Positions 33,502 to 45,270 of a DNA stretch of 64,000 bases are shown here, piece after piece. Positions within the stretch are counted from its first letter, which is position 1; each line of letters begins with the position of its first letter. The notes under the pieces are model-generated. The model saw only the letters and a list, made by a program, of their open reading frames with translations. It was not told the origin of the DNA and did no database searches. The stretch is from Gambelia wislizenii (Eukaryota > Chordata > Lepidosauria > Squamata > Crotaphytidae), in contig JAUMIR010000003.1 in assembly GCA_030847615.1 (NCBI GenBank), positions 72,302,001-72,366,000 of the forward strand. Direction: 5' to 3'. A program made the translations under genes and the position numbers.

Positions 33502-34480
33502 GGGGCGTTATCAGGCTAGCGTCTAAAAATGCTGTAATTCTGCAATGGAGGAAAGCAGAAATAGTGGCATGATTATAGTAATTATTGCACATTGCTGTAA
33601 TCACGCAGTACTACCACCATGGAATTCTTTCATGACTAGCACTAGCGGTTTAAGAACGGGATTTCAGCTCACGCTATAGTAACACTTGCCTTCAAATTGC
33701 CTTCTAATGACAGAGTATTAATGCTTCCTGGTGGCCAGCACATGCACCTTTAAGAAAAGTTTTCTCTTACTTCCTGGATTTTGCACGGGCAAGATTTCAG
33801 CTGTTCTCATGAGAAGATGTGACTTCACTCTAAAACACTAAAAACAGATATATAACCAAAGAAATACACAAATAAACATTTAAACACTTCAGGAGTCCTG
33901 GTGACGCAGTGGTTAAATGGCAGGACAGCAGCCACAACATTGTGTTTGATCCCAGAGGGCTCCAAGGTTGACTTAGCCTTCCATCCTTCCATAGGTCGGT
34001 AAAATGAATACCCAGCTTGTTGGGGGCAATTAGCTAAAAACATTGTAAAGCGCTTAGGGAGTGCTTTGGCATTGAGAAGCGGTATATAAATATCAATGCT
34101 ATTGCTATTGCTAAACAAATATAAAAAGGTACCATGAAAAGGTGACAGTTGATTGTAAGAGTGTCCTGTAGGTCCTCTTCACATTCTCCCCAGAAGTTTA
34201 ATAATGTGTTCTCGTTGGGAAAGGGGAGTGGGAGGACCACCCATTCATGCTGTAATCACACAATTACAGCAGGATGTGATTATCGCACACTTGTCAATAC
34301 TGCAAAAAGAACAATATTGAGGGCTATTGAGGACTTTGCCTGTGAATTAAAAGTTACAGCTAATTAACAGGTTGAGCACACATGGACCACAGCAGTACAA
34401 TGACGTCGTGCAATAACGGAAACCCATTTGTGATACTATTGCATCATAACTCTGCTATTTCATCTCTGTCTGATAAAGTC
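33502..34480. mobile_element. MITE, TTATCAGA-end family, containing a SINE
   Basis: The left end GGGGCGTTATCAGGCTAGCG and the right end (complement GACTTTATCAGACAGAG) are flanked by CTA on both sides (33499-33501 and 34481-34483). Its left part is the reverse of the right part of the element at 60907 (CTAGCGTCTAAAAATGCTGTAATTC). A SINE at about 33891-34118 is nested inside and accounts for the greater length. Confidence 0.75.
33891..34118 (+). repeat. tRNA-derived SINE (Sauria-like)
   Basis: It starts GGAGTCCTGGTGACGCAGTGG, a tRNA-like head with a box A, followed by a box B-like TGTTTGATCCCAG. It ends AAGCGGTATATAAATATCAATGC with a GCTATT tail. The 3' part resembles the BovB-related tail of Sauria SINEs of squamates. 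It would be transcribed by RNA polymerase III from its own internal promoter. Confidence 0.7.
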
Positions 34481-34489
34481 CTAGGCATC

Positions 34490-34720
34490 TGAAGGGTCTC
34501 TCTAGGCATCAAGGTCCTCCAGCACAAGATGGTCAATTTCCACCAGAGGTTGACCATAGAGCCACACTGGAGGACCTCCAGATGTCTAGAAAAGCATCCT
34601 TTCTAGTCATTTTCTAGGTCCTCCAGCATGATTCTATGGTATTCTATGGTGGTTCACTATTATCCATGATTTCACTTAGTAATTTCAGGAATGTAACCCC
34701 CGCAGATAACAGAGGTCACC
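34490..34720 (-). repeat. Dispersed repeat, reverse copy of the CATTGGAGGACCT family
   Basis: It contains AGGTCCTCCAGCATGATTCTATGG and, to the right, ATTATCCATGATTTCAC and CCCGCAGATAAC. This is the reverse order of the blocks flanking copia-B. Confidence 0.55.
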
Positions 34721-34799
34721 TGTACTGGCCTATAAAAGTAGTTATTATATCAATCCTTATTTTGTCTGGTGAATCTGCACATAGGACATGGAACCTAGG

Positions 34800-34900
34800 T
34801 CTGGAAAACAAACTTTAACTTTTTGAACTTCATTGTAACTTTCAACTTGATTGTAACATTCAAAACTTCATTTTGAACTTTAACTTTTAACTTCATTGTA
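34800..34900 (+). repeat. Degenerate tandem repeat
   Basis: Variants of AACTTCATTGTAAC and AACTTTAACTTTT recur about six times. The minus-strand frame over it therefore repeats a lysine-rich motif and is not likely to be a gene. Confidence 0.6.
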
Positions 34901-34904
34901 AACA

Positions 34905-36815
34905 TGAATCTGCTTTGTTGATGTTCTGTGATGGGAGTGGGTGTAATTCCAGGCCTCCCGAAGATTTTGTTTAGTGCTGAATACTGACTCACATTATTTC
35001 TATAAGATAAGCTTTATGAGTGGTCAATGATGCAGCAGATAGTACACAGCAGAGAAGTATTCCAGCCCTTTTGCTGATGGAGTCCAGCATCTTCTCACAG
35101 CCATGGTAGAAATGGGCTCCTAAACCACGAATTCTACCCAGAGTATCCCTGGAAACCCAATTCCCCACAGCTGGTTAAATGGGGCCCTTGGAGTTATGTG
35201 CATCCTCTCCAGGGCAAGGCCAATGGAAGATGGATTCCCAAGGGTTATGTAGTACAGGAGCAAACAAAGAAAATGAAAGTGTGCAAGCATGACTCATCTC
35301 CCTGTTAACAGCAATGAGAACTGCATAAGCAGGTTAGTAACACAGGAAAATGTACTCCTACAGTCTGTTCCCAGACTTCACATCTTTTCCCAGACTGCCC
35401 AGCTAATGCAAAATGTATCCCACTCACTAATGCAAATTAATCCTTTCTATACCACTGGACAGCTGCTAACATTTGGCCAGGATGCTAACAAGGACAGAAA
35501 ACAAAAAACAAAAAAACCCAACCCATCTACCTGTTGGCAGAGGCTTAACTCACTAGTCTGAGAGCTTGGAAAAGTTACTTTTTGCAACAACAAAAACAAC
35601 AGGAAATTTCTCAAGCTCTGCTTTGTCCTGTCATCCTAGGATGAAATATCTCTGCTTATCTAAAATGCTTTATGTTCTTGTAAGTTTATGTGCCATGTGA
35701 TAAAAGAAAATACACCAATCACACATATTATTCTATTCTACTGCATTAATATGCATATGGATTTAAATTTTCTATGCTTGCTTAAGCCACCCATCCCTCT
35801 CCGGTCAAACCTTTTGCTGCACTCACAACAGTAGCAGATATATTTAGATTTTTAAAATATGCAATATCAAGTTACACATGCACACACCTTGTCCAATGCA
35901 ACTAGAGTTCAGGAATAAAGATATCACTGATTACATTATTTATTGAGATCCACTGGGGAAGGTGGCTGGAAGAGGATGTCAACTACCCTACCAATGTGAG
36001 TTTTTAATATTTTACAGTAACTTGCTGAGGGTGCAAGGTAAAGAGGGTAGCACACCCCTTCTCTTTGACACTCTGATCTTTCCACATCCCCAAATAAATT
36101 GTAGATGCCTTGAGGACTGCAGCTTGTCTCCCTTCTTCTGTTATGTATGTGTGTGTGTTTAAAAAAAACACTTCCAAGAAACTCAGAACATTCTGTGGAA
36201 GTACAGGGTTCCAAATGAAGGTTTAGATCATCTCCTTCCCTCTCTTCTAGGCTGTGATAATACCTCCTGTCAGTCCATGTATCTACGCAAGTTTATTCCA
36301 CTCAGACTGGAAAGTAGTTTTTGACTCTTTTTGCCAAGGAGGCACTGAAATTCCAAGAGCTAAAGAGCTGTACTGCAAACTGGCAGAGATACCATCATTC
36401 ACTTCCCCGCTTCAGTAAATCCCAAACTGATTACACTCTCTGTACCTTGGAGGTGACAACACTGAGCCCTTCCTGGTGTATGAGATTGCACAGCAAAGCT
36501 GAAAATGGCAACATGGTCTTTCCAGAGCAGAGCTGCAGGGAAAGAAAGCAAAATTTTTTAAAAAGTCCTGTATGTGCTCCCTCATATATCACTGCATTTT
36601 TGCAAGTTCAGGCCAGATGGAATCTATTCATTTATGCGTCTTGCTTTCCAGTTGGACGAGGGTTTCCAGGGTGTCGTCACTGGTGTGGGGAGGGTGGGGA
36701 AATGAAAGCATTGCCCCTTCTTAAGAATTCTGCTCCCCCCTGCAAGAAATTTTCCTTGATTCCCCACATTTCTAGCATTGAGGTAACTGAAAACATCAGT
36801 TGAGCATTCAGAAAT
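34905..36815. other. Unannotated DNA
   Basis: The frame at 36321-36803 (160 codons) has no domain I recognise. A short GT run lies near 36144-36158. Confidence 0.4.
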
Positions 36816-36818
36816 TGA

Positions 36819-37133
36819 GGAGATTATCAGACATGGCAAAAACCGTGTCAGAAGATCACTAGAAGAACCAGAAGGGGTGACCTTACCATACGACGACATC
36901 CTCCAGTGTTCCAGGGGCGTAGCGCAGTTGTCAGTAAGGCATCCGTTTTGATTAGCGGCTTCTCCCCATCAATGCAAAAGGGAAGCTTCATCTGCAAAAG
37001 GGAAGACAGTGCCCTCAGAACAGCAGAAGGATGTGGGTATCTGGTAAGATTGCCCTTTCTGTTCTTGTAGCGATCTTCTGATGCAGTTGGGAATGTGATT
37101 TTTTGGTGTGTTCAGCCATGTCTGACAATCTCC
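36819..37133. mobile_element. MITE, GGAGATTATCAGACATGG subfamily (copy 1)
   Basis: The ends GGAGATTATCAGACATGG and the mirrored CCATGTCTGACAATCTCC match well. The whole body is closely similar to the element at 59681 (both have AGAAGG.TGACCTTACCA and TCCTCCAGTGTTCCAGGGG). Flanking triplets do not match clearly. Confidence 0.8.
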
Positions 37134-37413
37134 ACAGTTTGAGCATCCAAAGAAATGGATATGGTAGAATCCTGCAATGCAAACTTACTAAAATAATGTT
37201 CATTATACAAGAAGCCTGTCAATGAACACATACTTTATATGCTGCACCACTCACCTTTGAAGCATCTACAAATGGGTGTGAAAATTTATTCTCAACTTTG
37301 TGTTGACACCATACAGGTGTTCAATGCTTATCAGAGAAAAGCAAATTTAGTAACATTGGCTTCTGAAAGTAACACATCTGAAGGGATTTCAAGTGGACAG
37401 TTTCACAGCAGAG

Positions 37414-37425
37414 AAATCACAGCTT
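37414..37425 (+). repeat. 12-bp target duplication of the Penelope-like insertion
   Basis: AAATCACAGCTT appears here and at 37936-37947, exactly outside the two ends of the element between them. Confidence 0.8.
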
Positions 37426-37935
37426 TAGGTTTTCTGTGGGGGTTTTCCGGGCTGTGAGGCCGTGTTCTGGAAGAATTCATTCTTGTTGTTTCACCTGCAA
37501 CTGTGGCTGGCATCTTCAGAGACTAGTTGGGTAGGGGTGTGGGGGGTTTATATACTGTGAGTCCCTGTTGGAGAAGATATGTGAATTTGTGTATTTGAAC
37601 ACCAAAATAAAAACTCAACACATGCAAATGAACTTCACCCAGGGACAGAGGAATTTCCAGCAGACAATGGACCATTAGCCAAACAGATACTAATCCTCCT
37701 TGCATATCTCTCCTCCCAGGAATTATCCATTCAAATACACAAATTTACATATCCTCTCCAACAGGGACTTGCAGTATATAAATCCCACATACCCCTACCC
37801 AACTATTCTCTGAAGATGCCAGCCACAGATGCTGGTGAAATGTCAGGAATGAACTCTTCCAGAACACGGCCTCACAGCCCAGAAAAAAACCATGGAAAAC
37901 CTATGGGTGCTAGCCGTGAAAGCCTTCGACTTCAC
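37426..37935. mobile_element. Penelope-like insertion made of two inverted tails
   Basis: The left part (37426-37600) matches the 3' tail of the Penelope-like copy at 11918-12100 in the same orientation. The right part (37725-37935) carries the same tail reversed (TCTGAAGATGCCAGCCACAG near 37810, then AGAACACGGCCTCACAGCCC). Between them is the adjoining tail segment (CTCAACACATGCAAATGAACTTCACCC), reversed. No protein region is present. Inverted terminal arrangements are known for Penelope-like elements. Confidence 0.75.
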
Positions 37936-37957
37936 AAATCACAGCTTATTAGGCTTT

Positions 37958-38527
37958 GAAGATTATCAGATGAGCTAATGTGGAGCCATAATGACACCAG
38001 AGGAACACAAAAGGATGCCAATATCAGATGACATCATCCTTCTGCATTCTGCTGGTGTCATTACGGCATTTCTTTTTTAATGATCAGCTGAGCTGTCAAT
38101 AGATCCCCCGTTGTGATTTGGTGCTGACACTGGCAGCGTGTGAAACCTTGGGCCATTTAACTCATATAAATGCAGCATCAATGGGCAGTCCTGCTGAACA
38201 CTTCTAGGTGAGATCGTGACATCCAGGCAAGTGACACACTTTTTAAAAACTTCCCTGGTTTACTTGGAAGTTTTAGGTGTGTATGTGCTTTTTGTAACTT
38301 TTTTTCTGTGTATTTTTGTTTTTATTTTTGAATTTCCTGCACTTGCAATCTTGAGAGAATGGGTGAGATTTCAATCCAGGAAGTGAATGGAGCTCTGTTA
38401 GAGTCCTGGGCTGCCTGTTGATGGGATAGAAGGTAAGTGCAGTGGGGAGGGTAATTGTGCCGGGACAGAGGCAGGATTGGAGATTGTGGAACAGGAACGC
38501 TTTTTGCATTTCTGTCTGATAATTTCC
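37958..38527. mobile_element. MITE, TTATCAGA-end family (copy 3, reversed)
   Basis: The left end GAAGATTATCAGATGAGC and the complement of the right end (GGAAATTATCAGACAG) match, and TTT flanks both (37955-37957 and 38528-38530). The interior (CACTTCTAGGTGAG, GACATCCAGGCAAGTGACACAC) is the reverse complement of the copies at 18508 and 19508. Confidence 0.78.
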
Positions 38528-38985
38528 TTTGTTAACAGTTCAAATCATTACAGCAGGATGATTTGTAAAATATACTTTTACTGCCTAGTCACTGTTATTT
38601 TTTTACACAGCTGTTTTGCATGTGGAAAATACTGATTTGCTGTTTTGGAAGTGTCACAACAGACTTTCTAATTAAAACACATTATCTGGGGATATGTTTG
38701 TTATGACCTATGAAAAGAAAGCTCTAAACCCTTCTGCTGCTCCACTATTTGCCTCTCATCCTCTCTCCATTGTCTGGCTACCACCTTGGGCCTGAGGTAC
38801 CTTTCTGACTGCCTTGTGTTTGTTATTATCAAGGAAATCACAGACAATGAAGGAGCATGCACCATTTTCTTTGGAAATGCGAATAGAAATATGGCTGTGA
38901 ACAAATATATGAGCTCACATACTATAACTAGAGTGACTTTTCCCTTCTCTAGCAACAATTCTTATACTGAGGGTCCTAGAATAAA

Positions 38986-39600
38986 GGGCTTGTCTATATG
39001 AGACCATAAAATATGGATTGATGCACACTAATACCAACTCGCAGCAGCTTATATTTGTCTCCATTGTTTTTTGCAAGAACGCAGGCATGCAAAGCCATAA
39101 AGATTTGATGTTCAAACAGGCATGCCTGCAAATCAAGATGGTGGGTATGAGAGGATTACTCTCATTTTTATTCTCACCAGTTGCTGCCCCCAAACAGTAT
39201 TTATTTTAAAAGCAAATCCAAGGTGCATAAGTGCCATCTTCTGCTTAAATAAACAGAAAAAAGAGGGGAGAAAGCGGCTTTGTCACCTCAGCACACAATC
39301 GTTATGATGAAAATTCAACATCGCGGTTCTGGGTACTTGCCCTGTCAACAAGCTCTGCCCGCTGTGCACGTCTGACCAATCAGCTTTCCACTTCTGCTCT
39401 TATCAGGAATGTGCAGCAAAGTGAATAAATGTCCCAATGAGGGGGGATGTGCATTTCCTTTGTAGTTTTTTTTTTTAATGGAATATTTGGAGTTTTCGCC
39501 ACCCCACCTTCTGAATATGGCAAAATGATGTGAGATCCCATTGGGACAAAAAGTATTCTCCTCAAAATATGAGGAGTATTTTCACCATATAGACAAGTGC
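38986..39600. mobile_element. MITE with GCTTGTCTATATG ends
   Basis: The left end GGGCTTGTCTATATGAGA and the complement of the right end (GCACTTGTCTATATGGTG) match. An internal hairpin (TATTCTCCTC pairing with GAGGAGTATT) lies near 39553-39580. The body is shared with 54185-54790 (TTTTTTGCAAGA.CGCAGGCAT, ACCAATCAGCTTTCCACTTC). Confidence 0.7.
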
Positions 39601-39604
39601 TAGT

Positions 39605-40480
39605 GTTCCTTCTAGTGCTGAGTAAGAATCACCAAGAAACATAGGAAGCGGAAGAGTGTTATGCCATACAACTCACTCTGCTTCAGAAATAAAATAGCAA
39701 TGGTATCTTAGTTTACTTATGCTGTTTGTAAACATCACATCACAGAAAAAGCTATTCACAAAACAATACAGAAAGAGAGGACTTCTCTGCATTGACTAGG
39801 CAAGGCCATTGGGTAACTCTCTTCATGCAGTGCAGTAGCATCTTACAAGTTGCACATCATTGGGAAACAAAGGAAATGTCTCTTCATAGTTTAGGAAACA
39901 AAGAGACTGCCATGTCAAAGGGAAATCTCTGTCCACCTTTGAAACACTACCCGCCTCCACAAATCAGCAAAATATGAGGTCCTTTTCCAGTTAATCTCTC
40001 CTAGATATTTTCCTCTCCACAGTTGGACAAAGAAGTCACCAGCTTGAAATCTGTTCTTTAGTTTCATTACTATTGTTCATGCTATTGATGTGAGAACATA
40101 AGAAAGTGCCACGCTGGATCAGACCAAAGGATTACATTTTGTTCATATAAAAGTTAACAAACTGCTGATGGGGAACCCATGAGCAAGACATGAATACAAC
40201 AGTGCTTCCCCACTTGGTCCTCTTCAGCAACTGGTGTGTCAAGGCAGGTGATTCATAGGTGGCATAAGTAGGGACAAAGCTTTGAAAACCCCTTTTCAAA
40301 ATCCTATTTTGCATTCCTTTCTGTCTAACTGTATTTTCTTTCGGCAAGATTCTGTACATTTTTATTCCAGTGTCTGAAGTAAGCCTGCTTTTCTCTAACA
40401 GCATTTTTGATGCTTTTTTTTAAAAAAATCCATGTTTGGTCACCTTTTGGCTTCATACTACCTATTTTAGCCTGTAGTAC
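39605..40480. other. Unannotated DNA
   Basis: No gene or clear repeat edge is seen. Confidence 0.4.
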
Positions 40481-40487
40481 AAAACAA

Positions 40488-40562
40488 GCCCCATATCCAC
40501 AGGGGAGACATTCCCAGACTTACCATGGATAGTGAAAATCATGGATAGTAACGCATTCTATA
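40488..40562 (+). repeat. Dispersed repeat, left flank of copia-B
   Basis: CCACAGGGGAGACATTCCCAG and ATGGATAGTGAAAATCATGG match the repeat copies at 21178 and (reversed) 34490. Copia-B is inserted in this repeat, and the rest continues at 46213. The final five bases, CTATA, are the target duplication. Confidence 0.65.
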
Positions 40563-41169
40563 TGTTGGAAAATATAGTTTGCAGACCAATAAGTGGAAAT
40601 GGTTCTGCTATTGAAGGGTCAACTGAGAAGGCATATGAGATGAGCTGATGTAACTTCCTGAGGTTTTGCTATTGGGGAATCTGGGATGAAGGGGAGTGTC
40701 TGAGTATTCTTCTTTGTTCCAGAAGCCATGATCCTTAACAAAACTGCATGGCCCTTTGAACTGAGAGGACCCCAAAAGGGGTGTCCTGAACATAGTTTTG
40801 TAACAATGTAGTTTTTAAGTAGTTTTAAGTAGTTTTAGTTTGTTTTGATGGAGTTTTTTGTTCCTGCCAAGAATGAGCTCTCTAAACTGTAAGTAAAGAT
40901 GCTTTTCTACTTTTTAAACTAACTTTTGAGTCTTGAGTGGTTATTTTGCTAGTTAAACAACTTGGGAAAAGACAAAGGGTGTTTGGTTACTTGCTAAGCT
41001 GTGGTTTTACATGTATGCTAACATTCTGACGCTAGATGCTGCTGTGTTTGCATTAAACTCTGCTAAACTGGCTGTATTCTCCACTACCGTGTGAAGTACA
41101 GTGTGGATGTTTAAACAGGGGCAATATACCCTGATATTTTAAACAGTTTATTTTATACACATTCCAATA
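40563..41169 (+). repeat. 5' LTR of copia-B (607 bp)
   Basis: It starts TGTTGGAAAATATAG and ends CATTCCAATA. Apart from the nested MITE, the 3' LTR has the same length, with roughly 5% differences by eye. CTATA precedes it (40558-40562) and follows the 3' LTR (46213-46217). The primer site follows at once. Confidence 0.95.
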
Positions 41170-41183
41170 GGTTATGGGCCCAG
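41170..41183 (+). other. Primer-binding site of copia-B
   Basis: GGTTATGGGCCCAG directly follows the LTR. It is the same 14 bases as in copia-A at 220-233 and fits priming by a cleaved initiator tRNA half. Confidence 0.85.
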
Positions 41184-41507
41184 TTTATGAATGTTTAAGC
41201 TGCATATTTTTGATTTTGAATTTTTGAAGAGTTTTGGATTTTGTGTTTTGCTTAGATAACCAAACTTTTTCGTGGTTTGTTATTTTAAAAGTAAAGAGAA
41301 GCGTGGTTTTTTCACCCTTTCCCAAGTGAAGCTGATTTTAAACAAAAAGCAGTCTTGTTGTTTTTCCCTGAGGGAACAAAGAGAGTTGAGAGAGCTGGCA
41401 GAGTTTTTTGGTTATGGCTCCCCAGTCATAAAGGAAGTTGAGAACCATTTGCCACTCATTAACATAACAGAGAGAGAAAGCCTTGCCTGGCTGTAGGTGT
41501 GGGAGGA

Positions 41508-44500
41508 ATGGCTGCAGCAGAGGAGCTGAGATTAAAAAGAGTGGTGGATTTGGAGCCAGATACATACCAGTTGTGGTTAAAATTTGTAGAAACACAAATT
41601 GAAGCAAATACTTTTTTAGATGCAATTAAAAAAACCAGAGCCACAAGTGACGAAGAGAGACGAATTTGGCGTTCTTGAGATGCAGGAGCTAGAGAGATTA
41701 TTATGCAAAGTTTAAGATCAGGACAACTGATCTACATTGTTTCTTGTAACTCAGCTAAATCTATGCTGGACAAATTGAGAGAAATATACCAAGTTGATTC
41801 ACCTAAAGTGCAAAACCTGGCCATTAGAGACATGATGAATCTAAGAGTTAATTCTAAAAGAGACTGTGAGCCACATATCTGAAGATTTCTAGCAATATTA
41901 GAAAGGATGAGTGCCATGAATTTGATTGCAAATGAAGGGCAGAAAATTGCCTATTTTACTGGGACTTTGGGAAGTAGATTTCATGCATTTCAAAGTTTGG
42001 TTGATAACACAGCTGGATTAACATTGAATGAAGTATTGGCACATTTTAGGCTTGAATGCTTAGATCACAGTCAGCCATCAGAGAGATATGTTGATAAAGA
42101 AAAACTGAGTGTGTCAAGTTACATTGCTAACAAACAACAAAGGAATGTGCATCCCAGAGACAAACAAAAGGAGATTCGTTGTTTTAAATGTAACGTAGTT
42201 GGGCATATTGCCAGGATGTGCAGAGCAAGTGGAGATTTTGGCCAGAGGGGGCAGCAGTTTTCTTCTCCAAATAGTAACAAAAGATTTCAACAGAGAAGCA
42301 TGTTTGCTCAAAGTGAATTTGCAGAACCGGTATCTGTCGAGAGGGGGCAGGGTGTACAAAGGAATTCAAACAGAGACAAAGAAAGAATGAGCATGTTTGC
42401 TTTAAGAAAAGTTTTTCATGTTGTAGACAATAATGATAAACAAAATAAGAGTAAAAATGGAAACAACGAATGGCTGATAGACAGTGGGTCCAAAAATCAC
42501 AGCACAAATTCTGCAAGCAATGTCATAGAGTTAAATTATAATAATAATGGAGAGTTGCAAATTGCTGATGGATCTAAGATTCCCATACAGGCAATTGGGA
42601 TGTGTGAGTTGAATCTTGCAGCACATGATGGATGTGAATCACAAATATTGGAGAATGTTGACTATGTTAAAGAAATAAAAACAAATCTGCTCAGTGTCTC
42701 AGCTTTAACAGAAAAACAATTTTCAGTACTGTTTCAAAGAGATGTGTGCACTGTATTTAATGACAGAAATGGAAAAATATACTTAAAGGCATATAAGGAT
42801 AATGATGGTCTTTTTAAGTTTTTTACTCCTCCAGATAAACAAGCCTATGTGGCACAGACAAGCTGTACTGATGAAGAGAGCATGGAATTATGGCACAAGC
42901 ACCTTGGACATCATGACTGTAATGCAATTATGGAACTTCAAGAGAAAGGTTTGGCAACAGGAATAAAGGTAAAAAGGCAACAGAATAGTAACAATGTACA
43001 GAGATGCATAGTGTGTGTTGAACAAAAGGCAACAAGGCCTTCATTTCCAGAGAGAACTGAGAAAAGGTCCAACAGAGTTCTGGACTTCATTCATTCTGAT
43101 ATAATGGGACCAATGAGAGTGCCCTCATTTGGAGGAAATAGATATATACTAACCCTTATAGATGATTTCTCAAAATACAGCATGATATACCTGCTCAAAC
43201 AAAAGAGTGAGATGCGTGATGCACTGGGTGAGTATGTTGCCATGGTGAGAAAAATATTTGGAAGGAATCCCAAAGCTTTGAAGAGTGATCGAGGTAGTGA
43301 GTACCTATCACATGATGCACAACAATTCTTGAGAGAGAATGGAATACAACATTTTAAGACTGTGTCTTATACTCCAGAACTGAACTCTATTGCTGAAAGA
43401 AAATTTCGTACACTAATTGAGATGACAAGGTGTCTTTTGGCCAATGCTGGACTACCTAATAGTATGTGGGGCAATGCTATTGCTGCAGCTAATTACTTAC
43501 AGAATTGCCTACCCACAAAAGGTGCAGAGAAAACACCTTTTGAGATTTGGCATGGGAGACCCCCATCAGTTAAACACATTAGAAGATTTGGATGTATTGC
43601 ATATGCATATGTTCCAAGGGAACTCAGAGGAAAACTGGATCCAGCAACTCAAGAGATGATGCTGATTGGATATGAAAGTGGAACAAGAAACTACACAGTG
43701 ATGAACTTAAAGACTGGTAAAGTATATAGCAGACATGTGGTATATTTTGATGAAAGCAGAAAAGTTGATTTAACAGGAACTGTGCTTGGTTTTAAAGAAG
43801 AGGATAATGTTGATTTTTATGAACAGGAGGATAACATGTCTGTGATTTCAGAAGCAGAGAGTGAATATCCTGTGCAGCATTGTGTTTCAGAGAATCGAAG
43901 AGCTGATTTGATTGATCTGGACGGTGGTGAAGCAGATGCTGAACAGGAAGGAAGTCACCAGGATCAGAATCAGGAACCTCCCAGGTATGATTTCAGACCG
44001 AACAAAGGTGTGCCTCCCGAGAGATTTGGCTACCTTGCAGGGGTGGCGTCGCATGAGAAGTCAACAGAAGGAGGAGATGGTGAGCAAATGCCTACAGATG
44101 AGGCAACAAAGCATATGGAATTGATTTCTATGAGACTGTTTCTAAGTTTGGCTGCGTCAAAGCAGATGGATGTCAGAAATGTTACTATGAAAAGTGAGAA
44201 CTTGCATGCAACACTGGAGAGGTTGGGTTTTCAACAAGGAGAAACAGATAAAAGGCTGTATAGCAAAGTCCAAGATGAACTGTTTACATATGTGCTGATT
44301 AATGATGGTGATCTGCTTATTGCTACTCAGAGATATGCTGACTACAAACAGAGTGTGAAGAGTTTGAAAAAGATTGATGAGCTGGAGGAACATGGAGATG
44401 TAACAGGATTTATGGACACTGAAATTGAAAGAGAAGAAGGTGGATCTTTTCTACTGAGTGAGAAACAGAGAATTGCTGACTTGTTAGAACTTCTAGGATT

Positions 44501-45263
44501 GCAAGATGCACATCATGTTGCTACGCCAATGATAACAGAATTCCACAAGAGTAATGAGTACAGTGAACTTTTGCCAAACAATAATATGTATAAAAGAGTT
44601 ATTGAGGAACTGAAATGTTTAACCAGAGGCACCAGGCCTGATATTGCCTATGCTGTTAGAGTTCTTAAAGAGAAAATAGATGCACCAACACAGAAATTTT
44701 GGAATGGAGTGAAGAGAATTTTGAGATATTTAAAGGGATCCATAAATGTGCAGTTAAGGTTACAAGCTAATGCTAATCCAGATCTTGTTTGTTTTACAGA
44801 TACAGATTGGGCCAGATTCAGAAGGGACTCAATATCCACAAGTGGTTGCCTATTTATGTATGGTGGTGGAACAATCTGCTGGGATAGTGTGAAACAGAAA
44901 GTGGTAGCTTATTCCTCCACAGAGGCAGAATATGTTTCTGCATCACATACATGTAATATGTTAAAATTGCTTGATGATTTGTTTGTTGACTTTTGCATTT
45001 CAGTACAAAAGCCTGTGACTGTATTTGAGGATAACCAGAGTTGTATTAAGATATCTGAGAGTGGGCAGAAAGTAACCACATGAAACAAGCATATAAATAC
45101 TGAATTTCATGATGTTAGAAAGCTGGTAACTGAAGGTGTGATTAAAATGAGATATTGTCCAACAGATGAGATGACCGCGGATATCCTGACGAAGCCACTG
45201 CCAAGAGATGCGTTCCAGAGACTACATGCAAAGTTTGGACTTATATCTCACTTATTGGACTGA
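41508..45263 (+). pseudogene. Copia-B Gag-Pol, defective
   Basis: The frame starts at the ATG at 41508 but has TGA at 41676 and 41880, then is open for 1058 codons from the ATG at 41907, then has TGA at 45081 before the natural stop at 45261. Two or all three of the early stops look like Arg CGA to TGA changes. Residues from the 41907 start show a CCHC knuckle (CFKCNVVGHIARMC), a protease site (WLIDSGSK, unusual in place of DSGA), an integrase HHCC finger and a D, D, E core (HSDIMGP, KSDRGSEY, IAERKFRT). The reverse transcriptase lacks most of its N-terminal half, including the KARLVAKG and LYGLKQ blocks, and YVDD is replaced by LINDGDLL. RNase H remains (FTDTDWA, SSTEAEY). It cannot make active reverse transcriptase; intact copies would be needed for its movement. 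Confidence 0.92.
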
Positions 45264-45270
45264 GAGGGGA
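45262..45270 (+). other. Polypurine tract of copia-B
   Basis: GAGAGGGGA lies immediately before the 3' LTR and overlaps the end of the Pol stop codon. Confidence 0.75.

Noticed and set aside
41907..45083. Copia-B as a domesticated host gene
   Set aside because: It retains both LTRs, a 5-bp target duplication and a primer site, and carries three stops relative to the full frame. An ordinary defective element explains it.
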